Positions 1 to 9,070 of a DNA stretch of 64,000 nt are shown here, one piece after another. Each line of letters starts with the position of its first letter. Positions within the stretch are counted from its first letter, which is position 1. Position numbers and translations under genes: made by a program. Origin of the DNA: Peribacillus acanthi (lineage in GTDB: Bacteria; Bacillota; Bacilli; Bacillales; DSM-1321); assembly GCF_003073175.1 (NCBI RefSeq), contig NZ_QBBX01000009.1, positions 110,034-174,033 on the forward strand, in the 5' to 3' direction. The notes under the pieces are model-generated. The model was not told where the DNA came from and searched no databases. It was given only the letters and a program-made list of their open reading frames with translations.

Positions 1-1010
1 ATGCACCAGCTACTAATGGTGGTCCATTAAATAACGGTCGATTCTCACCTGCCGTATTGAAACTATCTCAAGAGAACGGTATCGATCTTTCTCAAGTAAA
101 AGGTACTGGTACGGGTGGACGCGTAACACGTAAAGATTTACAGAGTATCATTGAGTCTGGCAATATTCCAACTGCTGCTAGTGCTCCTGCAACTCCAGCA
201 CCACAAGTGGCAGCTCCAGTTGCACAGCCAGCAGCTGTTAGCGCTGGAGTAGCACCACAAGCAGCTGCTCCACAGGCTAAACCAGAACCAATCAATATCC
301 CTACAGCTGTAGGTGATAAAGAAATCCCTGTTAGTGGAATCCGTAAAGCGATTGCAGCTAACATGCTTCGCAGTAAGCATGAAGCTCCACATGCATGGAC
401 AATGATAGAAGTTGATGCTACAAACCTTGTGAAATACCGTGATGCTGAAAAAGGTGCATTCAAGAAAAATGAAGGATATAATTTAACATACTTCGCATTT
501 TTCGTTAAAGCCATAGCACAAGCATTAAAAGAATTCCCACAAATTAACTCCATGTGGGCTGGAGATAAAATTATCCAGAAGAAAGACATCAATATCTCAA
601 TTGCAGTGGCAACAGAAGACGCATTATTTGTTCCGGTAATTAAGAATGCGGATGAGAAAACAATCAAAGGAATCGCTCGTGAAATTACTGAGCTTGCCGG
701 GAAAGTTCGCGCAGGTAAGTTGAAATCTGAGGATATGCAAGGTGGGACTTTCACAGTAAATAACACTGGATCGTTTGGATCTATCCAATCTCAAGGTATT
801 ATCAACTACCCACAAGCTGCTATTTTACAAGTTGAAGCAATCGTAAAACGTCCTGTAATCGTTGATGGCATGATTGCAGTTCGCGATATGGTTAACTTAT
901 GTATGAGCTTAGACCACCGTGTGTTAGATGGTCTAGTATGTGGTAAATTCCTAGGACGTGTAAAAGAAATTATTGAAAACATGTCTAAAGAGAATACATC
1001 TATCTATTAA
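1..1010 (+). CDS. bkdB: Branched-chain 2-oxoacid dehydrogenase E2 (lipoamide acyltransferase), 5'-truncated
   Basis: The frame is open from base 3, so the gene starts left of the window and only the C-terminal ~335 codons are present. E2 transfers the acyl group from lipoyl to CoA in a cytosolic 2-oxoacid dehydrogenase complex. The visible part opens with the E3-binding domain (RFSPAVLKLS to VTRKDL, about bases 39-150), continues through a flexible Ala/Pro-rich linker (to about base 290), and ends in the catalytic domain with the active-site motif DHRVLDG near base 913. The lipoyl domain lies outside. The branched-chain assignment rests on synteny (bkdB sits left of yqiW in Bacillus) and on the methylmalonyl-CoA genes downstream, which would consume the propionyl-CoA made from Val and Ile. 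A pyruvate dehydrogenase E2 is the alternative. Confidence 0.85.
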   Translation, partial: APATNGGPLNNGRFSPAVLKLSQENGIDLSQVKGTGTGGRVTRKDLQSIIESGNIPTAASAPATPAPQVAAPVAQPAAVSAGVAPQAAAPQAKPEPINIPTAVGDKEIPVSGIRKAIAANMLRSKHEAPHAWTMIEVDATNLVKYRDAEKGAFKKNEGYNLTYFAFFVKAIAQALKEFPQINSMWAGDKIIQKKDINISIAVATEDALFVPVIKNADEKTIKGIAREITELAGKVRAGKLKSEDMQGGTFTVNNTGSFGSIQSQGIINYPQAAILQVEAIVKRPVIVDGMIAVRDMVNLCMSLDHRVLDGLVCGKFLGRVKEIIENMSKENTSIY

Positions 1011-1018
1011 TAATGACA

Positions 1019-1068
1019 AAAGAGCGCTTTGAAAGACGGTTCAGAACCCCTTTCAAAGCGCTTTTTTA
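1019..1068 (+). terminator. Rho-independent terminator of bkdB
   Basis: A long inverted repeat (AGCGCTTTGAAAG pairing with CTTTCAAAGCGCT) is followed directly by a T-run. It lies 8 bases after the bkdB stop. Confidence 0.9.
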
Positions 1069-1098
1069 TTTCACAACGGGTAGTGGGGGGGTAGTTTC

Positions 1099-1203
1099 GA
1101 CAAGTAGGGAAAATAGTATTCAAAGTTGGGAAAAAACTCCTCAAAGTCGGGAATAAACGGAACATAGTCGGGAAAATAGTACTCAAAGCCGGGAAAAATG
1201 CAC
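1099..1203. repeat. Five tandem 21-bp imperfect repeats, intergenic
   Basis: Five consecutive 21-base units begin at 1099, 1120, 1141, 1162 and 1183. They share the core AAAGTNGGGAAAA with variation mostly at the unit ends. They lie between the bkdB terminator and the mutA leader. The region is open on the minus strand (FPT-type repeat peptides), but that frame has no ribosome binding site and I do not call it a gene. No spacers separate the units, so this is not CRISPR. Confidence 0.85.
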
Positions 1204-1416
1204 CGTAATCTTGAAAGTGCATACTATAGCTGCAAGTTTCTTCAAAGACAATATAAATATAAATCCTTTGCAGGTCGGTTGGGCTTATACTAGAATAGAA
1301 TTGTATATACTATTTGAATTTTAATTCAATTTTGTAAATATGAGGGGAGGGAAGCTTTCTTGTGACCTAGAACAAAAACTAGGAATATTTCAGGATAATA
1401 TCTTCTTGAAATAAAT

Positions 1417-1430
1417 AGAAAGCGATTACA
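1417..1430 (+). promoter_or_regulatory. Candidate cre (CcpA) site at the mutA start
   Basis: AGAAAGCGATTACA matches the cre consensus TGNAARCGNWWWCA at 13 of 14 positions and abuts the mutA ATG at 1431. Catabolite repression would fit an operon for propionyl-CoA use. A weak sigma-A-like pair (TTGGGC 1279-1284, TGTATA 1302-1307) lies upstream. mutA has no clear Shine-Dalgarno, and the cre site occupies its place. Confidence 0.55.
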
Positions 1431-3305
1431 ATGAAGCTTAAAGAAATTAAAGAAACTAGCTTCCCTAAAGCTACCCTTGACGATTGGAAGGGTAAGGCAG
1501 AAGAAAGCCTTAAGGGAAAAAAACTAGAAAGCCTTTACAGTTCTACATACGAAGATATTGAATTGAAACCATTATACACAAAAGAAGATGGTGCGATTGG
1601 GAAAGAGGTTCCAGGTCTATCTCCGTATACAAGGGGTATAACTGATTTACCATATGAAGTGAATCCTTGGTTAATTTCACAAGCTGTTCAAGGAGATTCA
1701 GTTCAACAGGTAAACGAAAAATTGAAGAATGCGGTAAAAAGAGGACAAAATGTCATTTCCTTATCTTTAAAAGGTCTTGGTATTTCAAATGTAAAAGATA
1801 TTGCAGAATTATTTGATGGGATTGATGTCAGTAATCTACCGTTTTTTATTGATGTATCTGATTCTAAAACGGATATATGCAACTTATTAATGAGTTATTG
1901 GGTCGAAAAAGGTTTCTCTAAAGATCAACTAGTAGGGTTAATAGGGGAAGATTATATTTCACCTTTCATTAAAACTGGCAAGGTGCCAGCTGAATTAGAA
2001 AGTTCTCTTGAAAATTGGGTAAGTAGTGCTCAACAGAAACATATTGATTACCCAAATCTTAAAACTATATTTGTAAAAGGTAGTGACGTCCATAACGCTG
2101 GTGGTAATGCTGTTCAAGAACTAGCGGCATCACTCTCTAAAGCCATTACTTATATCGAAGCAGGAGTGAAAAATGGATACTCAGCTTCTGATATTGCGGA
2201 AAACATCTATTTTACGTTTTCAATTGATAACAATTTTTTCATGAACGTGGCTAAACTTCGTGCAGCTAGAAGACTATGGTCGATGATTGGTGAGGCGTAC
2301 AACTCAACTGAGCAAGCGTTCAGAATGCATATTCATGCTGAGACCTCCAATTTCACTCAAACATTGTACGACCCACATGTGAATATGTTACGTGTAACTA
2401 ACCAGGCATTTGCTGCTGTAGTTGGTGGTGCGCAGTCCATTGAAATCCATCCGTACGACAAGGCTACTGGGAACACCACTGCATTTTCTGAAAGAATTGC
2501 TCATAATGTTCATTTGATTCTTAAGCATGAAACACTATTAGACAAGGTTGTAGATCCTGCGGGTGGATCTTGGTATGTGGAAAGTTTAACGGATGAGCTA
2601 ACTGAAAAAACATGGGCACTTTTCTTGAAGATTGATTCTCTAGGTGGATTGTTCAATTCATTAAAACAAGGCTTTATCCAAGATGAAATTAATAGAGTCT
2701 ATACACTTAAAAAAGAAAATTTGGCGACAAGAAAAGAAAGTTTAATTGGTACGAATGTTTATCCTAATCCAGCAGATGTTTATCCCAATGTCGTACTACA
2801 CAAACCAAATACAGATTCTACAACCAGCTTTGAGCCAATCTTGACTAGAAGATGGGCAGAAGAGTTTGAGCAAATTAGAAAGAAAGCAAATGAATATCAA
2901 ATTCAAGCAGCTTCATCGATTAAATTCGGGTGCATCCTGTTGAATAATCTAAAATCTCATAAACCGAGACTGGATTTTGTTAAGGGTTTCCTCGCAACGG
3001 GCGGTGTATTAACTGAAGAAAGCTCACCGATTTATACTGTAGAAGAAGCCATTGCTTTCGTGCAGGCTACAGGCTTCACGCACTATGTAATGTGCGGTGC
3101 TGACGATGACTATAAAGAGATGGCGATCGAAGTAGCTAATAAATTCAGTGAAGTTTTTCCAAAGAAAAAATTATTTGTAGCTGGTAAACAAAAAGACGAG
3201 CTTCACAATCAGCTAATGGTTGCGGGAGTAAAGGATTACATTCATATGAAGTCACACGTTCCGAACTTTATTTCTGCCGTCATGAATGACTTGGGGGTGA
3301 TGTAA
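1431..3305 (+). CDS. mutA: Methylmalonyl-CoA mutase small (beta) subunit
   Basis: 624 aa, the usual size of the small subunit of the heterodimeric adenosylcobalamin mutase that interconverts (R)-methylmalonyl-CoA and succinyl-CoA in the cytosol. The N-terminal ~480 residues are the substrate-barrel domain (SPYTRGI near residue 68, family-typical). The C-terminal ~130 residues keep the cobalamin-domain fold but lack the DxHxxG cobalamin ligand motif, as expected for the non-catalytic subunit. The only start after the in-frame stop at 1416 is ATG 1431. The next gene, mutB, begins at the very next base, so the two are surely cotranscribed and probably translationally coupled. Confidence is high from the pairing with mutB and meaB. 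Confidence 0.93.
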   Translation: MKLKEIKETSFPKATLDDWKGKAEESLKGKKLESLYSSTYEDIELKPLYTKEDGAIGKEVPGLSPYTRGITDLPYEVNPWLISQAVQGDSVQQVNEKLKNAVKRGQNVISLSLKGLGISNVKDIAELFDGIDVSNLPFFIDVSDSKTDICNLLMSYWVEKGFSKDQLVGLIGEDYISPFIKTGKVPAELESSLENWVSSAQQKHIDYPNLKTIFVKGSDVHNAGGNAVQELAASLSKAITYIEAGVKNGYSASDIAENIYFTFSIDNNFFMNVAKLRAARRLWSMIGEAYNSTEQAFRMHIHAETSNFTQTLYDPHVNMLRVTNQAFAAVVGGAQSIEIHPYDKATGNTTAFSERIAHNVHLILKHETLLDKVVDPAGGSWYVESLTDELTEKTWALFLKIDSLGGLFNSLKQGFIQDEINRVYTLKKENLATRKESLIGTNVYPNPADVYPNVVLHKPNTDSTTSFEPILTRRWAEEFEQIRKKANEYQIQAASSIKFGCILLNNLKSHKPRLDFVKGFLATGGVLTEESSPIYTVEEAIAFVQATGFTHYVMCGADDDYKEMAIEVANKFSEVFPKKKLFVAGKQKDELHNQLMVAGVKDYIHMKSHVPNFISAVMNDLGVM

Positions 3306-5477
3306 GTGGCAAAAAAACCGGATTTTCATTCTATCAATATACGAAAAAAATGCGAAACTAAAGCTAATGAATTAACTAATGGACAGATGGAGGATTTGTT
3401 TTTTGAAACTAATGAACAAATTAAGATTAAATCTCTGTATCGAGAAACTGACCGAAATCAATTAGAACATTTAGATCATAAACCAGGTATCGCACCATTT
3501 ACAAGAGGGCCTTATCCAACGATGTATGTAAACAGACCTTGGACAGTCCGCCAATATGCAGGTTTTTCCACAGCTGAGGAATCCAATGCATTTTATAGAA
3601 GAAATTTGGCTATGGGGCAAAAGGGACTTTCGGTTGCGTTTGATTTAGCTACCCACAGAGGATATGATTCGGACCACCCTCGTGTAGTTGGAGATGTGGG
3701 AAAAGCTGGAGTGGCTATTGACTCTATTCTTGATATGAAAACTCTTTTTGATGGGATTCCATTAGATCAAATGTCTGTCTCTATGACTATGAATGGTGCA
3801 GTATTACCTATTTTGGCTTTTTATATCGTCACAGCAGAAGAACAAGGAGTAAGTCAGGAAAAGTTATCTGGAACGATTCAAAATGATATTCTGAAGGAAT
3901 ACATGGTAAGAAATACCTATATTTATCCACCAGAAATGTCAATGAAAATCATTGCAGATATTTTTGAATACACATCGAATTATATGCCAAAATTCAATAG
4001 CATTTCAATTTCTGGTTACCATATGCAAGAGGCAGGTGCCCCAGCTGATATTGAACTTGCTTACACATTGGCTGATGGGGTTGAATATGTCCGTACCGGT
4101 TTAAAAGCTGGAATCAATATTGATTCGTTTGCTCCTCGATTAAGTTTCTTCTGGGCGATTGGGATGAACTATTTCATGGAAGTTGCTAAGATGAGAGCTG
4201 CAAGGCTAATTTGGGCAAAATTAATGAAACAATTTAACCCAAAAAATGAAAAGTCCATGGCATTGCGAACTCACTCACAAACATCTGGATGGAGTTTATC
4301 TGAACAAGATCCTTTCAACAATGTTGCCAGAACATTAATTGAGGCACATGCAGCAGCGTTAGGTCATACCCAATCGTTGCATACCAATGCTTTAGACGAA
4401 GCAATTGCGCTACCTACTGATTTCTCTGCCCGTATTGCAAGGAATACTCAATTGTATCTTCAAGAAGAAACAGGAATTACGAAGGTCATTGATCCTTGGG
4501 CAGGTTCTTATTATGTTGAAGCATTAACCAACGAATTAGTTGAAAAAGCTTGGGCACATATAGAAGAAATTGAAGATTTAGGTGGAATGGCAAAGGCAAT
4601 TGAAACTGGCTTGCCAAAAATGAAAATCGAAGAAGCTGCTGCAAAACGTCAAGCAAAAATCGATTCAAAAGTTGAAACAATTGTTGGTGTGAATGCTTAT
4701 CGTTTAGATAAAGAAGAGGCTTTAGAGATTCTTGAAATTGATAATACTGCTGTTCGTGAAAGCCAGCTTCTAAAACTTCAACAATTAAAACAGTCACGTA
4801 ATGATGAAGCTGTAAAGGATGCATTATCCGCATTAACTCTTGCTGCCCAAACTGGTGAAGGTAATCTCCTTGAGTTTGCTGTAAATGCTGCTAGAGTTAG
4901 AGCAACCCTTGGTGAAATCAGCAGTGCAATAGAAGAAGTGGCAGGTCGTCATAAAGCCGTCATTCGATCGATAAGTGGCGTTTATAGCTCTTCATATTCT
5001 AACGATGAAGAAATAGAAGAAGTGAAAAAAATGACTGGGGATTTCCTAGAGAATGAGGGCAGACGCCCTAGAATTCTTATGGCAAAGATAGGTCAAGATG
5101 GACATGATCGTGGAGCAAAAGTAGTGTCAACTGCATATGCCGATTTAGGATTTGATGTTGATATCGGACCACTTTTCCAAACACCTGAAGAAACTGCCAG
5201 ACAAGCTGTGGAAAATGATGTACATGTGATTGGAATGAGCTCTCTTGCAGCAGGTCACAAAACATTGCTGCCACAGTTGGTCAATGAGCTGAAAAAACTT
5301 GGACGTGAGGATATCGTGGTAATTGTAGGAGGAGTAATTCCAGCTCAAGACTATGAATTCTTATTACAAAATGGTGCTGCTGCAATTTTTGGTCCAGGGA
5401 CGGTTATTCCACACTCAGCTAAAATCTTGCTTAAAGAAATTTATTCAAGATTGGGCTATGAGGAAGTGTCAATGTAA
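3306..5477 (+). CDS. mutB: Methylmalonyl-CoA mutase large (alpha) subunit
   Basis: 723 aa catalytic subunit. It starts with GTG 3306 directly after the mutA stop, with GGGGGTGA as ribosome site inside the end of mutA. The N-terminal two thirds form the substrate barrel (RGPYPTMY near residue 68). The C-terminal domain binds adenosylcobalamin and shows the ligand motif D598-G-H600-D-R-G603. This is the step that feeds propionate carbon, from Val, Ile or odd-chain fatty acids, into the TCA cycle as succinyl-CoA. The gene overlaps meaB by one base, completing a mutA-mutB-meaB operon. Confidence 0.95.
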   Translation: MAKKPDFHSINIRKKCETKANELTNGQMEDLFFETNEQIKIKSLYRETDRNQLEHLDHKPGIAPFTRGPYPTMYVNRPWTVRQYAGFSTAEESNAFYRRNLAMGQKGLSVAFDLATHRGYDSDHPRVVGDVGKAGVAIDSILDMKTLFDGIPLDQMSVSMTMNGAVLPILAFYIVTAEEQGVSQEKLSGTIQNDILKEYMVRNTYIYPPEMSMKIIADIFEYTSNYMPKFNSISISGYHMQEAGAPADIELAYTLADGVEYVRTGLKAGINIDSFAPRLSFFWAIGMNYFMEVAKMRAARLIWAKLMKQFNPKNEKSMALRTHSQTSGWSLSEQDPFNNVARTLIEAHAAALGHTQSLHTNALDEAIALPTDFSARIARNTQLYLQEETGITKVIDPWAGSYYVEALTNELVEKAWAHIEEIEDLGGMAKAIETGLPKMKIEEAAAKRQAKIDSKVETIVGVNAYRLDKEEALEILEIDNTAVRESQLLKLQQLKQSRNDEAVKDALSALTLAAQTGEGNLLEFAVNAARVRATLGEISSAIEEVAGRHKAVIRSISGVYSSSYSNDEEIEEVKKMTGDFLENEGRRPRILMAKIGQDGHDRGAKVVSTAYADLGFDVDIGPLFQTPEETARQAVENDVHVIGMSSLAAGHKTLLPQLVNELKKLGREDIVVIVGGVIPAQDYEFLLQNGAAAIFGPGTVIPHSAKILLKEIYSRLGYEEVSM

Positions 5478-6601
5478 TGATAGATGGAAGAAAGCCTGAA
5501 TGGGCAGAAGAAAATTCTTCTTTTGCTAGTTCTATAAAAAAAGGGCTAGAAATGACTTCATCACTTAATTATTCGGCTCCAACTCGGTTTGTGAAAAGGA
5601 ATAAGAATGAATTTAATGCTCAATACCTCAATTTAGAGGTTGGAGTACTTGAAGGTAGTCGAACACATTTAGGTAAAGCCATCACCTTAATTGAGAGCAA
5701 CTCAGAGAAGCATTTTGAAATGGCTCAAAAGCTCCTTCAGAATCTAATGCCACACACGGGAAAATCGATAAGGATTGGTATTTCAGGGGTTCCTGGTGCA
5801 GGTAAGAGTACTTTTATTGAAGCTATCGGCACGTACTTATGCTCAAAAGGGCATAAAGTAGCGGTATTAGCAGTGGATCCAAGCTCTTCAGTTACAGGTG
5901 GGAGCATACTCGGGGATAAAACTAGGATGGAAGAGCTGGCAAAAAATCAGTCAGCCTTCATCCGTCCCTCTCCATCAGAAGGAACTCTAGGAGGCGTTCA
6001 TCGGAAAACCCGTGAGACAATGTTGCTATGTGAAGCAGCGGGATACGATATTATTTTGGTAGAGACAGTTGGTGTCGGACAAAGTGAAGCTATAGTCAGA
6101 GGGATGGTAGACTATTTCCTATTATTAGCTCTTACTGGTGCAGGTGATGAGTTACAAGGTATGAAGAAAGGAATTATGGAGCTGGTAGATGGTGTGATAA
6201 TCAATAAAGCAGATGGAGATAATAAGCCACTTGCCATTAAAACGAAAGAAGAGTTCAATCGTATCCTTCACTTCTTACAACCAGCTACTAAAGGTTGGAA
6301 TACGGCAGCCTTTACTTGTTCTGCACAAACTGGAGAAGGAATTCCTGAACTTTGGACCATAATTCAACAATTTGTTGAGAAAACAAAAGAAACTGGTGTT
6401 TTCCAAGAACGTAGAAGGCTCCAAGTAAAAGAATGGATGCAAACATTATTGAAAGAGCATTTAAACAAAACATTTTTTCAAAATCCAAGCGTAAAAACCA
6501 ATATGCCTAGATTAGAAAATGAAGTTATGTCAGGCTCGAAAACTGTTTCAGTTGCAGTTATGGAAGCATTTAATTTCTATTTAGATAGTTTAAAGAAATA
6601 A
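5477..6601 (+). CDS. meaB: MeaB/ArgK-type G-protein chaperone of methylmalonyl-CoA mutase
   Basis: 374 aa SIMIBI-class GTPase. Walker A is GVPGAGKST at residues 104-112, and the switch region reads VETVGVGQSE. Family members bind the mutase and use GTP hydrolysis to gate loading and removal of adenosylcobalamin. ATG 5477 overlaps the mutB stop by one base, with GAGG about 14 bases upstream. The first ~75 residues are a poorly conserved N-terminal extension, so a later start is possible. It is the last gene of the operon, followed by a terminator hairpin. Confidence 0.93.
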   Translation: MIDGRKPEWAEENSSFASSIKKGLEMTSSLNYSAPTRFVKRNKNEFNAQYLNLEVGVLEGSRTHLGKAITLIESNSEKHFEMAQKLLQNLMPHTGKSIRIGISGVPGAGKSTFIEAIGTYLCSKGHKVAVLAVDPSSSVTGGSILGDKTRMEELAKNQSAFIRPSPSEGTLGGVHRKTRETMLLCEAAGYDIILVETVGVGQSEAIVRGMVDYFLLLALTGAGDELQGMKKGIMELVDGVIINKADGDNKPLAIKTKEEFNRILHFLQPATKGWNTAAFTCSAQTGEGIPELWTIIQQFVEKTKETGVFQERRRLQVKEWMQTLLKEHLNKTFFQNPSVKTNMPRLENEVMSGSKTVSVAVMEAFNFYLDSLKK

Positions 6602-6603
6602 GA

Positions 6604-6634
6604 GGGATGCTGAATTTTTCAGCCCCTTTTTTGT
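6604..6634 (+). terminator. Terminator of the mutA-mutB-meaB operon
   Basis: The pair GGGATGCTGAA / TTCAGCCCC is followed by TTTTTT, starting just after the meaB stop. Confidence 0.75.
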
Positions 6635-6638
6635 TTGC

Positions 6639-6672
6639 AAAAAAAAAGATAGCAACGACTATGGTTGCTATC
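6639..6672 (-). terminator. Hairpin with T-run on the minus strand, no obvious parent gene
   Basis: GATAGCAAC (6648-6656) pairs perfectly with GTTGCTATC (6664-6672). On the minus strand it is followed by nine T. No minus-strand gene lies upstream, so it may end an antisense transcript or a short RNA from the brxB promoter region, or simply back up the meaB terminator. Confidence 0.5.
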
Positions 6673-6763
6673 CAATCTAGGGAGTTTAGGGGTATAATCT
6701 AGATGTACTAGTATTGTACCCGTAGTTTTAAATAATAAACCAAAATTACAAAAATCCTTCTTT

Positions 6764-6793
6764 ATTGAATAGTAGCTATTCAATTGATATGAT
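6764..6793 (+). promoter_or_regulatory. brxB promoter with embedded palindromic operator
   Basis: TTGAAT (6765-6770), a 17-base spacer and TATGAT (6788-6793) form a good sigma-A promoter. A perfect 9-bp inverted repeat with a 3-base centre, ATTGAATAG-TAG-CTATTCAAT (6764-6784), covers the -35 and spacer. Its position suggests a repressor site. I cannot name the regulator. Confidence 0.6.
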
Positions 6794-6824
6794 GGATAGG
6801 AATACTTGAATAGGAGACGATACC

Positions 6825-7262
6825 ATGAGTATGGATTTTAACTTTTTTATGAATGATATTGTTAGACAAGCACGACAAGAAATCACTGCAGCTGGTTATA
6901 CAGAGCTTAAAACACCGGAAGAGGTGGATGAAGCTTTCAATAAGAGTGGTACAACACTAGTAATGGTCAATTCAGTTTGCGGTTGTGCGGGAGGCATCGC
7001 ACGTCCTGCAGCTGCTCATTCTGTTCATTATGATAAGCGTCCAGACCATTTAGTTACAGTGTTCGCTGGTCAAGACAAGGAAGCGACAGAGCATGCACGT
7101 AGCTATTTTGTGGATTATCCACCTTCTTCACCATCTTTTGCATTATTAAAGGATGGTAAACTTTGTACTATGATTGAACGCCATGAAATTGAAGGTCACG
7201 ATCCTATCTCAGTTGTGACAAAGCTTCAAAACTACTTTGATAAATATTGTGATGAAATGTAA
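6825..7262 (+). CDS. brxB: Bacilliredoxin BrxB (YphP/YqiW family)
   Basis: 145 aa, standard length for the family. Bacilliredoxins remove bacillithiol from mixed disulfides on cytosolic proteins such as OhrR and MetE. The diagnostic active site C52-G-C54 is present in the context NSVCGCAGG. The start ATG 6825 has TAGGAGA nine bases upstream. The choice of BrxB rather than its paralogue BrxA rests on position, since yqiW sits between bkdB and yqiXYZ in B. subtilis. It is transcribed alone from the promoter at 6765-6793 and ends at a strong terminator. Confidence 0.9.
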   Translation: MSMDFNFFMNDIVRQARQEITAAGYTELKTPEEVDEAFNKSGTTLVMVNSVCGCAGGIARPAAAHSVHYDKRPDHLVTVFAGQDKEATEHARSYFVDYPPSSPSFALLKDGKLCTMIERHEIEGHDPISVVTKLQNYFDKYCDEM

Positions 7263-7270
7263 TAGTTTGG

Positions 7271-7301
7271 GGACCCTAATAAAAGGGTCCTTTTTCTTTT
7301 G
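7271..7301 (+). terminator. Terminator of brxB
   Basis: GGACCCT / AGGGTCC hairpin followed by TTTTTCTTTT. Confidence 0.9.
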
Positions 7302-7414
7302 GAAAATATTTTCCTATAATATTAATCTATTTATTTTTACAAATAATATTGCATAAATATTAGTCTGTGTTAAAATACATTACAGTGAATATATATGAAA
7401 TTAGGTTTTTCTAC

Positions 7415-7443
7415 TTGAAAAAAATCTATAAATATTTCATAAT
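7415..7443 (+). promoter_or_regulatory. Candidate promoter of the artPQR operon
   Basis: TTGAAA (7415-7420), 17 bases, CATAAT (7438-7443). A second weaker pair, TTGCAT-16-TAAAAT, lies about 60 bases upstream. The tract is very AT-rich, so several placements are possible. Confidence 0.5.
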
Positions 7444-7466
7444 GATTTATAATTGTGAAGTATGAA

Positions 7467-7481
7467 AATATTTAGAAAATT
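7467..7481 (+). promoter_or_regulatory. Candidate CodY box upstream of artP
   Basis: AATATTTAGAAAATT matches the CodY consensus AATTTTCWGAAAATT at 13 of 15 positions. It lies between the promoter and the AGGAGG of artP. Control of an amino-acid transporter by CodY would be natural, but the surrounding AT-richness raises the chance of a fortuitous match. Confidence 0.45.
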
Positions 7482-7497
7482 ATAGGAGGAAAGTAAA

Positions 7498-8301
7498 ATG
7501 AAAAAATGGTTATCAGTATTTTTAACATCAATTCTATTAGTTGGAATTCTAGCAGCTTGTGGAACTTCTGAAAAAGAAGAAGCTTCTAATGCTGAGGGTG
7601 GAGAAAAGAAAGTATTAAAAATGGGTACATCAGCAGACTATCCACCATTTGAATACATTGATACTGCAAAAGGTGATGACATTATCGGTTTTGACGTGGA
7701 TTTAGCAAAAGCAATTGCTAAAAATCTAGGCTATGAAATTACCGTTCAAGACATGGATTTCAGTGGACTTATTACAGCGTTACAATCCGATCAAGTTGAT
7801 TTTGTATTAGCTGGTATGACTCCTACAGAAGAACGTAAGCAAAGTGTTGATTTCTCAAATGTATATTATACAGCACAGCATATGATCGTAACGAAAAAAG
7901 ATAGCGGGATTGAAAAGGAAGAAGATTTAGCAGGTAAAACAGTTGGAGTACAACTTGGTTCTATCCAAGAAGGATTAGCAAATGATTTAAAAGAAACAGG
8001 AAATATCGACATGAAGGTTGAAAATCGAAATCGTATTCCAGAGCTTGTTCAAGAGGTAATGGCTGGCCGATTCGATGCAGCTATTATTGAAGACACTGTA
8101 GCTAAAGGTTATTTAGCAGACAATAAAGAACTTGCTGGTCATGTAATTCCTGTCCCTGAAGAAGAAGCGGGTTCAGCAATTGCATTCCCTAAAGACAGTG
8201 AATTAACAGAGAAGTTCAATGCAGAATTAAAGAAAATGCAAGAAAATGGTGAATTAGAAAAATTAATCGTTAAATGGTTTGGTGGAGAACAAGCAAAATA
8301 A
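7498..8301 (+). CDS. artP: Arginine-type ABC transporter substrate-binding lipoprotein
   Basis: 267 aa family-3 solute-binding protein, syntenic with YqiX. The signal peptide ends in the lipobox LAAC with lipidated Cys21, so it is anchored outside the membrane. The mature part has the polar amino-acid binding fold (TSADYPPFEY near residue 42, GFDVDLAKAIA near 63). TAGGAGG precedes ATG 7498. It is the first gene of an operon with permease and ATPase. A long hairpin after the stop probably keeps its mRNA in excess over the rest. Arginine specificity is taken from B. subtilis synteny and is not proven by sequence. Confidence 0.85.
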   Translation: MKKWLSVFLTSILLVGILAACGTSEKEEASNAEGGEKKVLKMGTSADYPPFEYIDTAKGDDIIGFDVDLAKAIAKNLGYEITVQDMDFSGLITALQSDQVDFVLAGMTPTEERKQSVDFSNVYYTAQHMIVTKKDSGIEKEEDLAGKTVGVQLGSIQEGLANDLKETGNIDMKVENRNRIPELVQEVMAGRFDAAIIEDTVAKGYLADNKELAGHVIPVPEEEAGSAIAFPKDSELTEKFNAELKKMQENGELEKLIVKWFGGEQAK

Positions 8302-8318
8302 TCCCTCTCACAAACCTT

Positions 8319-8375
8319 AAAGTGTCTGGCTATTCTAAAAGTAAAAGAATTTACTTTTGGATGGCTGGGCACTTT
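8319..8375 (+). promoter_or_regulatory. Long intra-operon hairpin between artP and artQ
   Basis: Bases 8319-8345 pair with 8350-8375 over about 26 bp, mostly Watson-Crick with G-U wobbles and a tiny loop. No T-run follows, so it looks like an mRNA-stabilising or processing structure that favours the binding-protein transcript, not a full terminator. Confidence 0.65.
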
Positions 8376-8410
8376 ATCTAGTTTAGACCGGTAATAAAGG
8401 AGATGAAAAC

Positions 8411-9070
8411 ATGAACTTTGATTTTGAAAGGATTTTACCTTCGCTACCTTTCATCATGGAAGGAATTCCACTTACGTTAAAGGTTGTAGCTGCCGCAGGA
8501 TTGCTAGGATTTACTTGGGGTATCGTTTTGGCCTTATTCAAAATTAGTAGACTTAAACCATTAAATTGGTTTGCAGATATTTATACCTCTATTTTCCGTG
8601 GAACCCCTTTAGTACTACAGTTAATGTTGATTTATTATGGGGCTCCTCAATTATTTGGTACTCAAATTGATGCGTTTGTAGCTGCATTTCTATCGTTTGG
8701 ACTTAACTCTGCAGCTTATATCTCTGAGGTTATTCGTGCTGGTATTCTTGCAGTGGACAAGGGTCAAAAAGAAGCTTCAATGGCATTAGGTGTTCCGTAT
8801 AACCGAATGATGTGGGACGTTATTTTACCACAAGCTATGAAAAATATTCTTCCTGCACTTATGAATGAATTTATTACGCTTACAAAAGAGTCGGCAGTAG
8901 TAACTGTAATTGGATTACAGGATATTATGAGACGTTCCTATATTGTAGGTGGACAAACCTATAAATTCCTAGAACCGATTCTTTTTGCAGGGGTCATCTA
9001 TTATGTACTAGTTATGATCTTAACCGTCCTCGGTAAGCTTGTTGAAAGGAGAATGAGACGCAGTGATTAA
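8411..9070 (+). CDS. artQ: Arginine-type ABC transporter permease
   Basis: 219 aa HisM/GlnP-type integral membrane permease with about five hydrophobic segments. The EAA loop that docks the ATPase reads [15 protein letters not shown] near residue 118. The start ATG 8411 follows AAGGAGATG at good spacing. The 3' end overlaps artR by 8 bases, so permease and ATPase are translationally coupled. It corresponds to YqiY by order. Confidence 0.88.
   Translation: MNFDFERILPSLPFIMEGIPLTLKVVAAAGLLGFTWGIVLALFKISRLKPLNWFADIYTSIFRGTPLVLQLMLIYYGAPQLFGTQIDAFVAAFLSFGLNSAAYISEVIRAGILAVDKGQKEASMALGVPYNRMMWDVILPQAMKNILPALMNEFITLTKESAVVTVIGLQDIMRRSYIVGGQTYKFLEPILFAGVIYYVLVMILTVLGKLVERRMRRSD

Noticed and set aside
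92-766. Long minus-strand frame of 224 codons opposite bkdB
   Set aside because: It is the antisense shadow of the Ala/Pro-rich linker and catalytic domain of bkdB, with no ribosome site and low-complexity peptide.
1099-1203. CRISPR-like array
   Set aside because: The 21-bp units are contiguous without spacers, and no cas genes are present.
1007-1222. Minus-strand frame with FPT-type repeats
   Set aside because: It arises from the 21-bp tandem DNA repeat and the bkdB terminator; no ribosome site, and the peptide is merely periodic.
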